From contig JAFUOR010000005.1 in assembly GCA_017481825.1 (NCBI GenBank), positions 1-42,558 of the forward strand: a stretch of 42,558 nt of DNA, given 5' to 3'. Positions 22,228 through 28,462 of the stretch are shown one piece after another. Made by a program: the position numbers and the translations under genes. Numbering within the stretch: position 1 is the stretch's first letter; every line of letters begins with the position of its first letter. The notes below the pieces were generated by a model that saw nothing but the letters and a program-made list of their open reading frames with translations, was not told the DNA's origin and ran no database searches. This DNA comes from Clostridia bacterium (GTDB lineage: Bacteria > Bacillota > Clostridia > Christensenellales > Aristaeellaceae).

Positions 22228-23470
22228 TATTCAATCTCTCCTTCCTATTTCGGTCGGCCACGCGGAGCCAATAGGCTTGCACGCGCTTGGCGACCTTAAG
22301 TAACTCGTATACATGGTATTGATGGCATAGCCTGTAAGCATCGGTGTTGCTCACCATGCCGTTGCGGCTGATGATCTGCATAGCCCTCTGGCGTTTGATG
22401 GTGCCGGTGGCTTGCAGCTCCGTCCAGGCACGGGTGAAGCAGCGCAGTATGCGCTTGACATTGCGTCTGCGGATGGTGATATGGCTGCGGTGGATGCGGT
22501 AGCCGCCCATGTCGATGCTTGGGCAGCCCCTCGCCGCCGGCCTCGCTCTGCGCTTATGTTCCTTCTCTTCCTCCACGGTGTAGAGCCGGATGATGGCCGT
22601 GGTGGTGCGCATGGTCATGTGGAATGTTCGTTGCAGCCAGTCGGTCAGGCTTTTCACCGCCTGCCGCAAAGCTGTTTCCGACCGTCCCATCAGCACCATA
22701 TCGTCCATGAAGGTACCAGCGCGGATCACCAGAGGGTATTTGTTATCCCTGCGGCTCTTACTGAGGCTGAGGACATACCGCAGCGCATAGCTCATTACAA
22801 AGTTGAACAGCCATGCGTCCAGATAACCACCGATGATGAGGTGGCCGTCGGGCGCATAGCGTTCCAGCACTCGCAGACAAGCGAGGATCCATTTCGCCCG
22901 TGGGATCTCTTTCTTGATGAGGTCGATGCAAAGGCTGTACATCACCGACGCATAGGCCGATGTGCAATCTGTTTTCACATACATTTTGATGCCCAGCTTG
23001 CGGTTAAGCATCCGTTCGACTTGCCTTGCAAGGCCCGTCTGGCCTTTGCTTGGTATGCTGGCGTGTTGCGTGGGCAGCAGCCGCGCATTCAGCAGCGGCT
23101 CGATCCCCAATTTGACCAAATGCCCTAATACCTGATGCCGCATACACAGATATGCAATGCGGCGTATTTTACCAGTAGCACCATCAGGTTTTTCGCGGAC
23201 GGATACGGGGTCGAGATCTGGGTCGATGCCGTGCATGATCCCGTCCACCATATCCTCCGCAGCGCAGGCAAGCTCACAGATGATGTTGTACTTCATGCCG
23301 ACGGACAGTCCTTTGTGGGCGATCTCATCTGCGTACAGCTCTTTTCTGGAATACCCCGTCCATTCCTCGATATAGGTCTGGACATCGTTCCTGCGCCATT
23401 TATGCTCCAGGCATTTCGATACAGCGCAGTAGGCCAGATCGCTTGTAAGGTGATTGTATAACCGCGCCAT
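22163..23470 (-). CDS. Reverse transcriptase of a diversity-generating retroelement
   Basis: 435 aa with GGAGG nine bases before the ATG. A helical N-terminal extension (1 to about 100) precedes the polymerase. Key parts: PSKGQTGLARQVERML (140-155), first catalytic aspartate Asp168 in VKTDCTSAYASV, the catalytic box FMDD (254-257), and MGGYRIHRSHITIRRRNVKR (321-340), a segment typical of DGR RTs. The usual SQ motif is replaced by IGGYLDAWLFN (213-223). It would copy the TR RNA with errors at adenines and send the cDNA to the VR of the upstream tail gene. The TR-VR pattern next to it is strong independent support. Confidence 0.93.
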   Translation of the reverse strand: MARLYNHLTSDLAYCAVSKCLEHKWRRNDVQTYIEEWTGYSRKELYADEIAHKGLSVGMKYNIICELACAAEDMVDGIMHGIDPDLDPVSVREKPDGATGKIRRIAYLCMRHQVLGHLVKLGIEPLLNARLLPTQHASIPSKGQTGLARQVERMLNRKLGIKMYVKTDCTSAYASVMYSLCIDLIKKEIPRAKWILACLRVLERYAPDGHLIIGGYLDAWLFNFVMSYALRYVLSLSKSRRDNKYPLVIRAGTFMDDMVLMGRSETALRQAVKSLTDWLQRTFHMTMRTTTAIIRLYTVEEEKEHKRRARPAARGCPSIDMGGYRIHRSHITIRRRNVKRILRCFTRAWTELQATGTIKRQRAMQIISRNGMVSNTDAYRLCHQYHVYELLKVAKRVQAYWLRVADRNRKERLNNAVNQHRIHREALCRVAGAAG

Positions 23471-23668
23471 CTCGATACACCTCCTGATGTTTTCTTTTGG
23501 ACTCAGGGGCTTTCGGTTAGATCACGCCTTACGAATCAGGCAGACCTCTCTACTACTCACCCCACGCGGTCGCCGATGCGCCGCGCCTGACCTTTCGGCC
23601 GTGCTGGTATTAGTCGATTTTCACGCGGAGGACTTTATGGCATATTAGACAGGACTTCCTGCCTTGCG

Positions 23669-23690
23669 TTACCAACCCAAAGGCTGGTAA
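23669..23690 (-). other. Hairpin immediately downstream of the TR
   Basis: Minus-strand stem TTACCAGCC with GGTTGGTAA (one wobble), loop TTTG, about ten bases past the TR core. In studied DGRs the RNA just 3' of the TR is structured and needed for priming; that role is inferred here. Confidence 0.5.
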
Positions 23691-23700
23691 TGCCAAAGAT

Positions 23701-23844
23701 AGCCGAGGCCGCTCGTTCCAGTTCGCATTGCCAGGACTGTTGTTGCCATTCGCGTAGGCAACGCCGCCATTGCCGCCATTGTTCAAATTGCCGAAGCACC
23801 ACAGGCAGCGAACGCCGGAGGACGTGTTGAAGTTGAAAGCAGAC
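23701..23844 (-). repeat. DGR template repeat (TR)
   Basis: 144-bp core aligned without gaps to the VR at 23977..24120. There are 15 mismatches, and all fall on bases that are A in the TR sense strand (T as printed); 13 other A positions are unchanged, and none of the 116 non-A bases differ. AAC codons predominate at the variable positions, the usual design for maximal amino-acid diversity. Read in the VR frame it gives FNFNTSSGVRCLWCFGNLNN, but there is no ribosome site, so it is not a gene. Confidence 0.95.
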
Positions 23845-23929
23845 CATGCCATAAAACCCCGAACCCTTTCGGGTTCCTTTTCATTCACAGGTAGGAGATT
23901 CAGTCAATATAGGGGCCCTTCGCCCCTCT

Positions 23930-23947
23930 GGGCGGCTTACGCCGCCC
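23930..23947 (-). other. Hairpin just after the VR, target gene stop codon in its loop
   Basis: Perfect 7-bp stem GGGCGGC/GCCGCCC with the four-base loop GTAA on the sense strand; TAA in the loop is the stop codon of the tail gene. It lies 29 bases beyond the VR core. Characterised DGRs have a comparable short hairpin/cruciform downstream of the VR that improves retrohoming. Confidence 0.7.
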
Positions 23948-25619
23948 ATTCACCCCGCTTTTTCCCAGCACCAGAAAGCCGAGGCCGCCCGTACCAGGAC
24001 GCAGTGCCAGGACTGTAGCTGCCATACGCGTAGGCAACGCCGCCATTGCCGCCAAAGTTCAAAGCGCCGAAGCACCACAGGCAGCGAACGCCGGAGGACG
24101 CGTTGAAGCGGAAAGCAGACTTCATGCCCGTGGTGCTGGAGCCGCCCAGGGCTTCCGGCAGCAGCATTCCGTCTTTGCGGATGGCAAAACGCTTGACGTA
24201 GTGCCAGCCAGCGGTCGCGCTCTGGAAGGTGCCGACCTCCTCATAGTTGGTAGTCGAGGAGGACTGCTTTTCACTATCACGGCACTGGTATACGGTGTAG
24301 ATGCTCTGGGGCGTACGGCTTTCGTCGTAGTCGCTCATCCACAGGGGATCCAGGCCGACCGCATAGGCACCGTCCAGCACCTCAATGCCAGCGATACGGG
24401 CAGGCGTTTTGCCGTTGGTGCAGCTATACAAGCTGCCATCCTTGCGCCCAGGCAGTCGCTCGGTGCTGCCAGGTTCCCACGGCATACTGGACAGCAGCGC
24501 GGTGGCAGGAATGTCCACCGGCTCCACAATGCCCAGATGCACACGGGCGTACTCCGCGCCGTCGATGGTCACGGTTTCGATGCGTTCCACCTTGGCGTAG
24601 GCGATCAGGTCACGGTTTGCGGCGGTGTTACGGTCGCTGTCCGTACCATCGGGATGGCTGCCCAGCTCCACAGAGCTGCCAATGAGGATGGAGGCCGCCT
24701 GCGCCGTAGTCACCAATACGCTGGTCACACCATCCTCGGCCATGGCCACGGTATACTGCCAGGTGTAACTCAGGCAGCCCTCCAGCTCGCCGGAGTTCTC
24801 CAGGCTAAAGTGCCGGAGCTGCCACATATTCAGCAGATGATCGCGGTCGGTATCGGAGTAGGTGCCCTCATAAGCGTTCCACTTACGGGCGGCGGTCAGG
24901 CCAGCGGTGGCACTCACGCGGAAAGCGGGCTGATTGCCCACGCCGGAGGTCAGCTTGCCGTCGGCGGTCATGCTGCCGCCAAAGGAAGCGTGCCAGGTCA
25001 TGATGCGCTTGCTGTTGTCGGGAGCCACGTCGCAGGCCATGGGGCGCATACCGCCCTGCTGGGTGGTCGCCCAGGTCTTGTACTCATGGGTGCCGTCGGT
25101 GTAGTGCGCCATCCACAGCGCAAGGCTAAAGGTGTACACAGGGGCGATGTTGCCGCTGACATCAAAGCCAGGATCGACACCTTCCACCGCCAGAATGTGC
25201 ATGGTGCCATCTGCCAAGCTGATGGCATTGGCTCGGACGTACCAGGTCATGGGATCCTCGTCGCACCATTCGGGGGTGTTGGCATCGGTTTCCGTGTAGC
25301 ACCCAGCCGGAGCCTTGTCGGCCAGGTCGGCCAGGGGCGTACCCTTGGGGTCGTTGCTCACACGCCAGTCATTCCAGCGCACGGTGTAGGTCTTGCCAGC
25401 CCAGCACCGCGCCAGCATGGAAAACCAGCGTTCCAGGCGGGTGTAGCGGCTATCCGTTCCCTCGCCGCTGATCGGCCACCATTGGCCGAAGATCTTGCTG
25501 GTGTTGGTGCCGTCCAGCAGGGCCTCAAAGGTCTGGTCGATACGAGAGTTACCAGCCAGACGCTCCAGGGCTTTAGCAACACGCTCGGCTTTGTTCCCCT
25601 CGAAAATAGATACAGGCAT
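23937..25619 (-). CDS. DGR target: receptor-binding-type tail protein with variable C-type-lectin-like end
   Basis: 560 aa. It begins MPVSIFEGNKAERVAKALER and is rich in Trp, Asp and Gly throughout, as in phage tip proteins. Residues 500-548 are the VR (FNASSGVRCLWCFGALNFGG, then a stretch ending YGRPRLSG). The conserved CLWCFG and NGGVAYA framework resembles the lectin-like fold used by DGR targets. Relative to the TR, 11 amino acids differ (for example N to R, A, F, Y, S, T and E to G). As the last structural tail gene it is the likely host-binding tip. The upstream gene ends 24 bases before its start. Confidence 0.88.
   Translation of the reverse strand: MPVSIFEGNKAERVAKALERLAGNSRIDQTFEALLDGTNTSKIFGQWWPISGEGTDSRYTRLERWFSMLARCWAGKTYTVRWNDWRVSNDPKGTPLADLADKAPAGCYTETDANTPEWCDEDPMTWYVRANAISLADGTMHILAVEGVDPGFDVSGNIAPVYTFSLALWMAHYTDGTHEYKTWATTQQGGMRPMACDVAPDNSKRIMTWHASFGGSMTADGKLTSGVGNQPAFRVSATAGLTAARKWNAYEGTYSDTDRDHLLNMWQLRHFSLENSGELEGCLSYTWQYTVAMAEDGVTSVLVTTAQAASILIGSSVELGSHPDGTDSDRNTAANRDLIAYAKVERIETVTIDGAEYARVHLGIVEPVDIPATALLSSMPWEPGSTERLPGRKDGSLYSCTNGKTPARIAGIEVLDGAYAVGLDPLWMSDYDESRTPQSIYTVYQCRDSEKQSSSTTNYEEVGTFQSATAGWHYVKRFAIRKDGMLLPEALGGSSTTGMKSAFRFNASSGVRCLWCFGALNFGGNGGVAYAYGSYSPGTASWYGRPRLSGAGKKRGEWAA
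23977..24120 (-). repeat. DGR variable repeat (VR)
   Basis: Last part of the target gene. The 144-bp match to the TR ends on the sense strand with GCGGCCTCGGCT, the likely IMH-type boundary; beyond it VR reads TTCTGG and TR reads ATCTTT. At the other end similarity stops abruptly after AGAC as printed. The 15 substitutions relative to TR are all at TR adenines. Confidence 0.95.
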
Positions 25620-25643
25620 TGTTATTCTCCTTTCCGTATCGGC

Positions 25644-26528
25644 TTACGCCGCATACTCCACAGTCGTTTCCAGGGTGTCCAGGTTGGTGGTGATGGTCAG
25701 CGTTTCCCCGGTTGCCAGGGTACGGGTTTCCACGATCTCCGCATCCCCAAAGGCAAACGCATCCGTCCGCACCGGTTCACCGTCCTGCATATGCTGGATG
25801 GCGGTCAGGGTGCCGGAAGCGTTGTAGGTGTACTGCTGCACCGTATCGGGGATGGTGTCGTACTGGAGGAGCTGCTGGGCGGTGATAGAATCCGCAAAGC
25901 CTTGCAGTTCGCCTGTCGCCTTGTCGGCCCTGGCTGCTGCTGCGTCTGCGGTGGCCTTTGCTGCCTGGGCGGCATCGGCTGCGGTCTTTTGGGCAGCGGT
26001 GGCAGCATCCGAAGCCGTTTTCTGTGCGGCCCGGGCAGCGGCGTTGGCGGTGGTGACGGCATCCTGTGCCGCCTGGTTGGCGTTGTTGGTAGCAATCTCC
26101 ATGGCGGCGATCTGCGCCAGCAGCTCATCCAGTGTGGGTACAACCTCGCCAGGGTCGATGATGGCGCCGGTGTGGCTCACACTGACAGCGCCTTCCACCC
26201 ACAGGATGGTGTGGATTACGTCACCCAGGCTGGCCTTGATCACCAGGCCGAATCGGCCCTGCTTAGCATAGCAGGCGGCAGGCAGCGTCAACACGGCGCA
26301 GTTGTCTTCCACCTTGCCGTCAATGACAACGGTGGATTGATCAGCACGGATGAAGTAGCCGGTCACGCCTGCGCCGGTCAGGTCAACAGGCTGACGGGAG
26401 GTGTTGCGGAAGCAGCTCACGATGAAGCGGTGAGCGTCCTGGTCGCCTACAAATAAGGCGTTCCGCAACATCGTCATCCGCACACCCCGATCCAAGTCGG
26501 TAATAAATTTCAGGTTTGCAACAATCAT
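25644..26528 (-). CDS. BppU-like upper baseplate protein with coiled-coil
   Basis: 294 aa from the ATG at 26528 (GAGGAG eight bases upstream). Residues 1 to about 140 resemble the BppU N-terminal domain (NLKFITDLDRGVRMTML, then PVDLTGAGVTGYFIRADQST). Residues about 150-205 are an alanine-rich coiled coil (NAAARAAQKTASDAATAAQK), then a small beta domain ends the protein. It probably links the distal tail to the variable tip protein encoded next. Confidence 0.78.
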   Translation of the reverse strand: MIVANLKFITDLDRGVRMTMLRNALFVGDQDAHRFIVSCFRNTSRQPVDLTGAGVTGYFIRADQSTVVIDGKVEDNCAVLTLPAACYAKQGRFGLVIKASLGDVIHTILWVEGAVSVSHTGAIIDPGEVVPTLDELLAQIAAMEIATNNANQAAQDAVTTANAAARAAQKTASDAATAAQKTAADAAQAAKATADAAAARADKATGELQGFADSITAQQLLQYDTIPDTVQQYTYNASGTLTAIQHMQDGEPVRTDAFAFGDAEIVETRTLATGETLTITTNLDTLETTVEYAA

Positions 26529-26659
26529 TTTCTTCACTCCTCTTCTCATATGGCCATTTCCGGCACTATCCTTTTACAACGTTTTGAATGGACAAGCAAC
26601 GACACTCAAAGTCATTTCGGACGTATTTTTCATGCGTCATTGACACGGCATTTTGCCTT

Positions 26660-27367
26660 TTATACCCTCCTGTAACGGTGTTCCAACGTCACACTTGCAA
26701 CTTCCCCGTTCGTCACACTAACCTCAGCCGTCCAGTCACCCGGCGGCAGTTGCACAAATTCGCCACCTGTAGTGGCGCCCACGGCTGTTTCCAGATCGCA
26801 ATCGATCACCGCGCTGCTGGCGGTCAACCGCACATCCAGCGTCATGGCGCCCACCGTCACACTCAGCACCGCGCCCTCAGTCCCTTCTACCCGCAGCAGC
26901 GGCAGCGAAGGGAAGCCAAAGGGATTGCACCCAGCAGCCCCACCCAGCAGCTGCACCGCAGCCCGCGGGAAAAGTTCATACCTCCACGGGCTGCACACAA
27001 AGGTGGGTGCCAACTGCAGATAGCTGCCTGGGTGCCCGGGTGCAATCTCATTGCTGGGCGTCTCCGCCTCGATCCGGGCGTGGAACGCGCTGTCCGGCAC
27101 GCTGCCCAACACCAGCTCCCCGTCGCCGCTGAGCCATTCCAACACCCGCACGCGGTCGTACCCAGGCTTCACCGCCAGGTTCAGCGTGTACTGCACATCC
27201 TCCCACACATCACAGCCAAACAAGTCCTGCACCACTTCGCCGCTGCGGCCGGGGATGCTCACCTTGTCCAACCGCCGCGCCGGGCGCTTGTAGCCAGGCA
27301 TTTCCTGCACCACCACACCCATGTCCCGCGAAGGCACGCCCCGCCACATAAATTCATTTTCCAGCAT
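26660..27367 (-). CDS. Distal tail protein (Dit)
   Basis: 235 aa from the ATG at 27367 (a GTG at 27376 is possible). The N-terminal half has the Sipho_tail signature: FMWRGVPSRDMGVVVQEMPG, later VSIPGRSGEVVQDLFG. It also has YTLNLAVK and FHARIEAETPSNEIAPGHPG. Dit forms the hub ring at the tail tip. Its gene overlaps the end of the preceding 79-aa gene. About 130 bases follow without a gene, holding no clear signal. Confidence 0.85.
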   Translation of the reverse strand: MLENEFMWRGVPSRDMGVVVQEMPGYKRPARRLDKVSIPGRSGEVVQDLFGCDVWEDVQYTLNLAVKPGYDRVRVLEWLSGDGELVLGSVPDSAFHARIEAETPSNEIAPGHPGSYLQLAPTFVCSPWRYELFPRAAVQLLGGAAGCNPFGFPSLPLLRVEGTEGAVLSVTVGAMTLDVRLTASSAVIDCDLETAVGATTGGEFVQLPPGDWTAEVSVTNGEVASVTLEHRYRRV

Positions 27368-27593
27368 TATCTTCACCGCCCGTTACAGTCGCTTTACGTC
27401 TCAGCCATTCACGGCCATATCCACACTGATCCTCGCACTTTTTACACTTTGCCCGGGGACACAGCATCCTTTTTAATCGCCTGGTGCTCAACCTTGCCGG
27501 ATCATACGGATCCCGCCCCAGCGCCCTTTCTGCAAACCGCGCCATGCCCACTGCGCGCACATATCCCTCCCGGCCGATCTGCCGCCGCCACAT
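27354..27593 (-). CDS. Small basic cysteine-containing tail-region protein
   Basis: 79 aa, MWRRQIGREGYVRAVGMARF, with AAAGGGAGG before the ATG. A cysteine cluster (LCPRAKCKKCEDQCGYG) may bind zinc. It is the first gene after boundary element B, about 26 bases downstream of the predicted transcription start, and overlaps Dit. It is not a recognised tail component. Confidence 0.6.
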   Translation of the reverse strand: MWRRQIGREGYVRAVGMARFAERALGRDPYDPARLSTRRLKRMLCPRAKCKKCEDQCGYGREWLRRKATVTGGEDNAGK

Positions 27594-27618
27594 AGCGCCG
27601 CCTCCCTTTGCCTCAATC

Positions 27619-27653
27619 TACCACCACCATAACGCATGGCAGCAAGGTGGCAA
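27619..27653 (-). promoter_or_regulatory. 35-bp boundary element B, candidate promoter
   Basis: Minus-strand TTGCCA (27653-27648), 16-base spacer, TATGGT (27631-27626). 32 of 35 bases match element A. It follows terminator 27654..27680 without a gap and precedes the 79-aa/Dit block. Confidence 0.55.
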
Positions 27654-27680
27654 ACAAAAAGCCCTCCACATTTGGAGAGC
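27654..27680 (-). terminator. Terminator after gpGT
   Basis: Stem GCTCTCCA with TGGAGGGC on the minus strand (one wobble), loop AATG, then TTTTTG. Confidence 0.78.
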
Positions 27681-27682
27681 AT

Positions 27683-27704
27683 TTTCCGCGACGTCGCGGA
27701 TTTT
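27683..27704. repeat. Dispersed palindrome, copy 3
   Basis: Same TCCGCGACGTCGCGGA core; it touches the stop codon of the frameshifted gpGT and lies directly before the terminator. Confidence 0.85.
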
Positions 27705-28250
27705 ACCATCCCGCCACATCGGCATATTTGGTTTTCTTCACCAGCGGTGCGCTTGGCTGCGTTGCAGCCTTCAGCAGATCGTGCAGGGCAGCTGGCGTAG
27801 TCTGCCAGAATTCCTCCACGCTCAGGCTCAGCACCTTCCGGGCGGTCAGCAGCCATTGCGCCCAGTTCCAGGGTGTACCGTCATCTTCCGTCAGGCTTTT
27901 TTTTTACTGCCCCGGGGCTGCTTCATCAGCATTTCAGCCTGGGCAGCTCTGGCCAGGGCGGCGAAGTCCATCATGCGCATGGCCATCAGCTCCGCCATGG
28001 GCACCGGCGTGCCGCCTTCTTCCAGCAGCACCTTCACGATGGTCGCCTGCCGCTCCACGCTCATCGCCGGGGCCAGGCCGTCACCATCCGGCGCCACCTG
28101 CAACATTTCCAGCACAATCGCGTCGTAACGCTTGCCCAGCAAGCTTTCCAGCTTCGCCGCAGCCCTCAACGAGAAGAACATTTTGTAGGTTTTCCCGCCC
28201 ACTTCCCATTCACTGGGCGCAGCCTTGTCGTAGAAAGTCGTTTCTTGCAT
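27703..28250 (-). CDS. Tail assembly chaperone gpGT, made by -1 frameshift
   Basis: 182 aa if the ribosome slips back one base on the run of nine A (27905-27897 on the minus strand). The first 118 residues are shared with the short product; the extension starts SLTEDDGTPWNWAQWLLTAR, contains SVEEFWQTTPAALHDLL, a phrase typical of tail chaperone T domains, and ends KYADVAGW-stop. The lambda gpG/gpGT pair works this way to fold tape measure protein. Frame and length agree; slippage itself is inferred. Confidence 0.78.
27891..28250 (-). CDS. Tail assembly chaperone gpG (unshifted product)
   Basis: 119 aa, MQETTFYDKAAPSEWEVGGK, with GGAGG before the ATG. Contains KTYKMFFSLRAAAKLESLLG, as in Firmicutes tail chaperones, and ends RGSKKKA-stop inside the slippery A run. 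It would guide tail tube assembly round the tape measure. Its place after the tape measure gene, not before it, is unusual. Confidence 0.85.
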   Translation of the reverse strand: MQETTFYDKAAPSEWEVGGKTYKMFFSLRAAAKLESLLGKRYDAIVLEMLQVAPDGDGLAPAMSVERQATIVKVLLEEGGTPVPMAELMAMRMMDFAALARAAQAEMLMKQPRGSKKKA

Positions 28251-28279
28251 GGGGTCATCCTCCCTTCATGCCATTACAA

Positions 28280-28314
28280 TAGCCCCGCCATGCGCTATGG
28301 TGGCAAGATGGCAA
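28280..28314 (-). promoter_or_regulatory. 35-bp boundary element C, divergent copy
   Basis: Keeps TTGCCA, the spacing and the CCAT-N5-ATGG inverted repeat, but the inner loop is close to the reverse complement of that in elements A and B (9 mismatches to A). Possible -10 is CATGGC. It directly follows terminator 28315..28345 and precedes gpG. Confidence 0.45.
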
Positions 28315-28345
28315 AAGAAAAAGAGGGCAGCTTTCACCACCCTCT
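28315..28345 (-). terminator. Second terminator after the tape measure gene
   Basis: Stem AGAGGG with CCCTCT (28322-28327, 28340-28345), then TTTTTCTTTT on the minus strand. Confidence 0.65.
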
Positions 28346-28418
28346 CCATCACACGACAACCGCTATCCTGGTGATTCTGTCGTTTTCTCCCCACAAGAAA
28401 GAAATACTGACAAACACA

Positions 28419-28446
28419 CAGCCCAGCGGCACAAACCGCTGGGCTG
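28419..28446 (-). terminator. First terminator after the tape measure gene
   Basis: Perfect 11-bp stem CAGCCCAGCGG with CCGCTGGGCTG, loop of six, followed on the minus strand by TGTGTTTG. It begins 17 bases after the tape measure stop. Confidence 0.7.
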
Positions 28447-28462
28447 TTCCTATGGCAAGGCG

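Larger units (their letters stand above)
23471..23936 (-). ncRNA. DGR non-coding region containing the template RNA
   Basis: 466 bases without a credible gene, between the target gene's stop and the RT start. In minus-strand order it holds a GC hairpin (23911-23927), a hairpin with GAAA loop (stem GAACCC/GGGTTC, 23861-23876), the TR (23844 to about 23698), a 9-bp hairpin just after the TR (23669-23690), and about 200 bases of unassigned sequence before the RT. By analogy with known DGRs the TR transcript extends into the 3' flank. Ends of the RNA cannot be seen. Confidence 0.6.

Noticed and set aside
23610-23888. 92-aa open frame through the TR, similar to the end of the tip protein
   Set aside because: No ribosome site, and its similarity is explained by the TR sharing sequence with the VR; the TR is a template RNA, not a gene.
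24201-26456. 751-codon plus-strand open frame
   Set aside because: Antisense shadow of the tip protein and BppU-like genes, with no initiation signal.
28280-28314. Loop inversion in element C as evidence of a recombinase-driven invertible site
   Set aside because: The inverted part is only about nine bases and imperfect; ordinary divergence of a palindrome-like site explains it as well.
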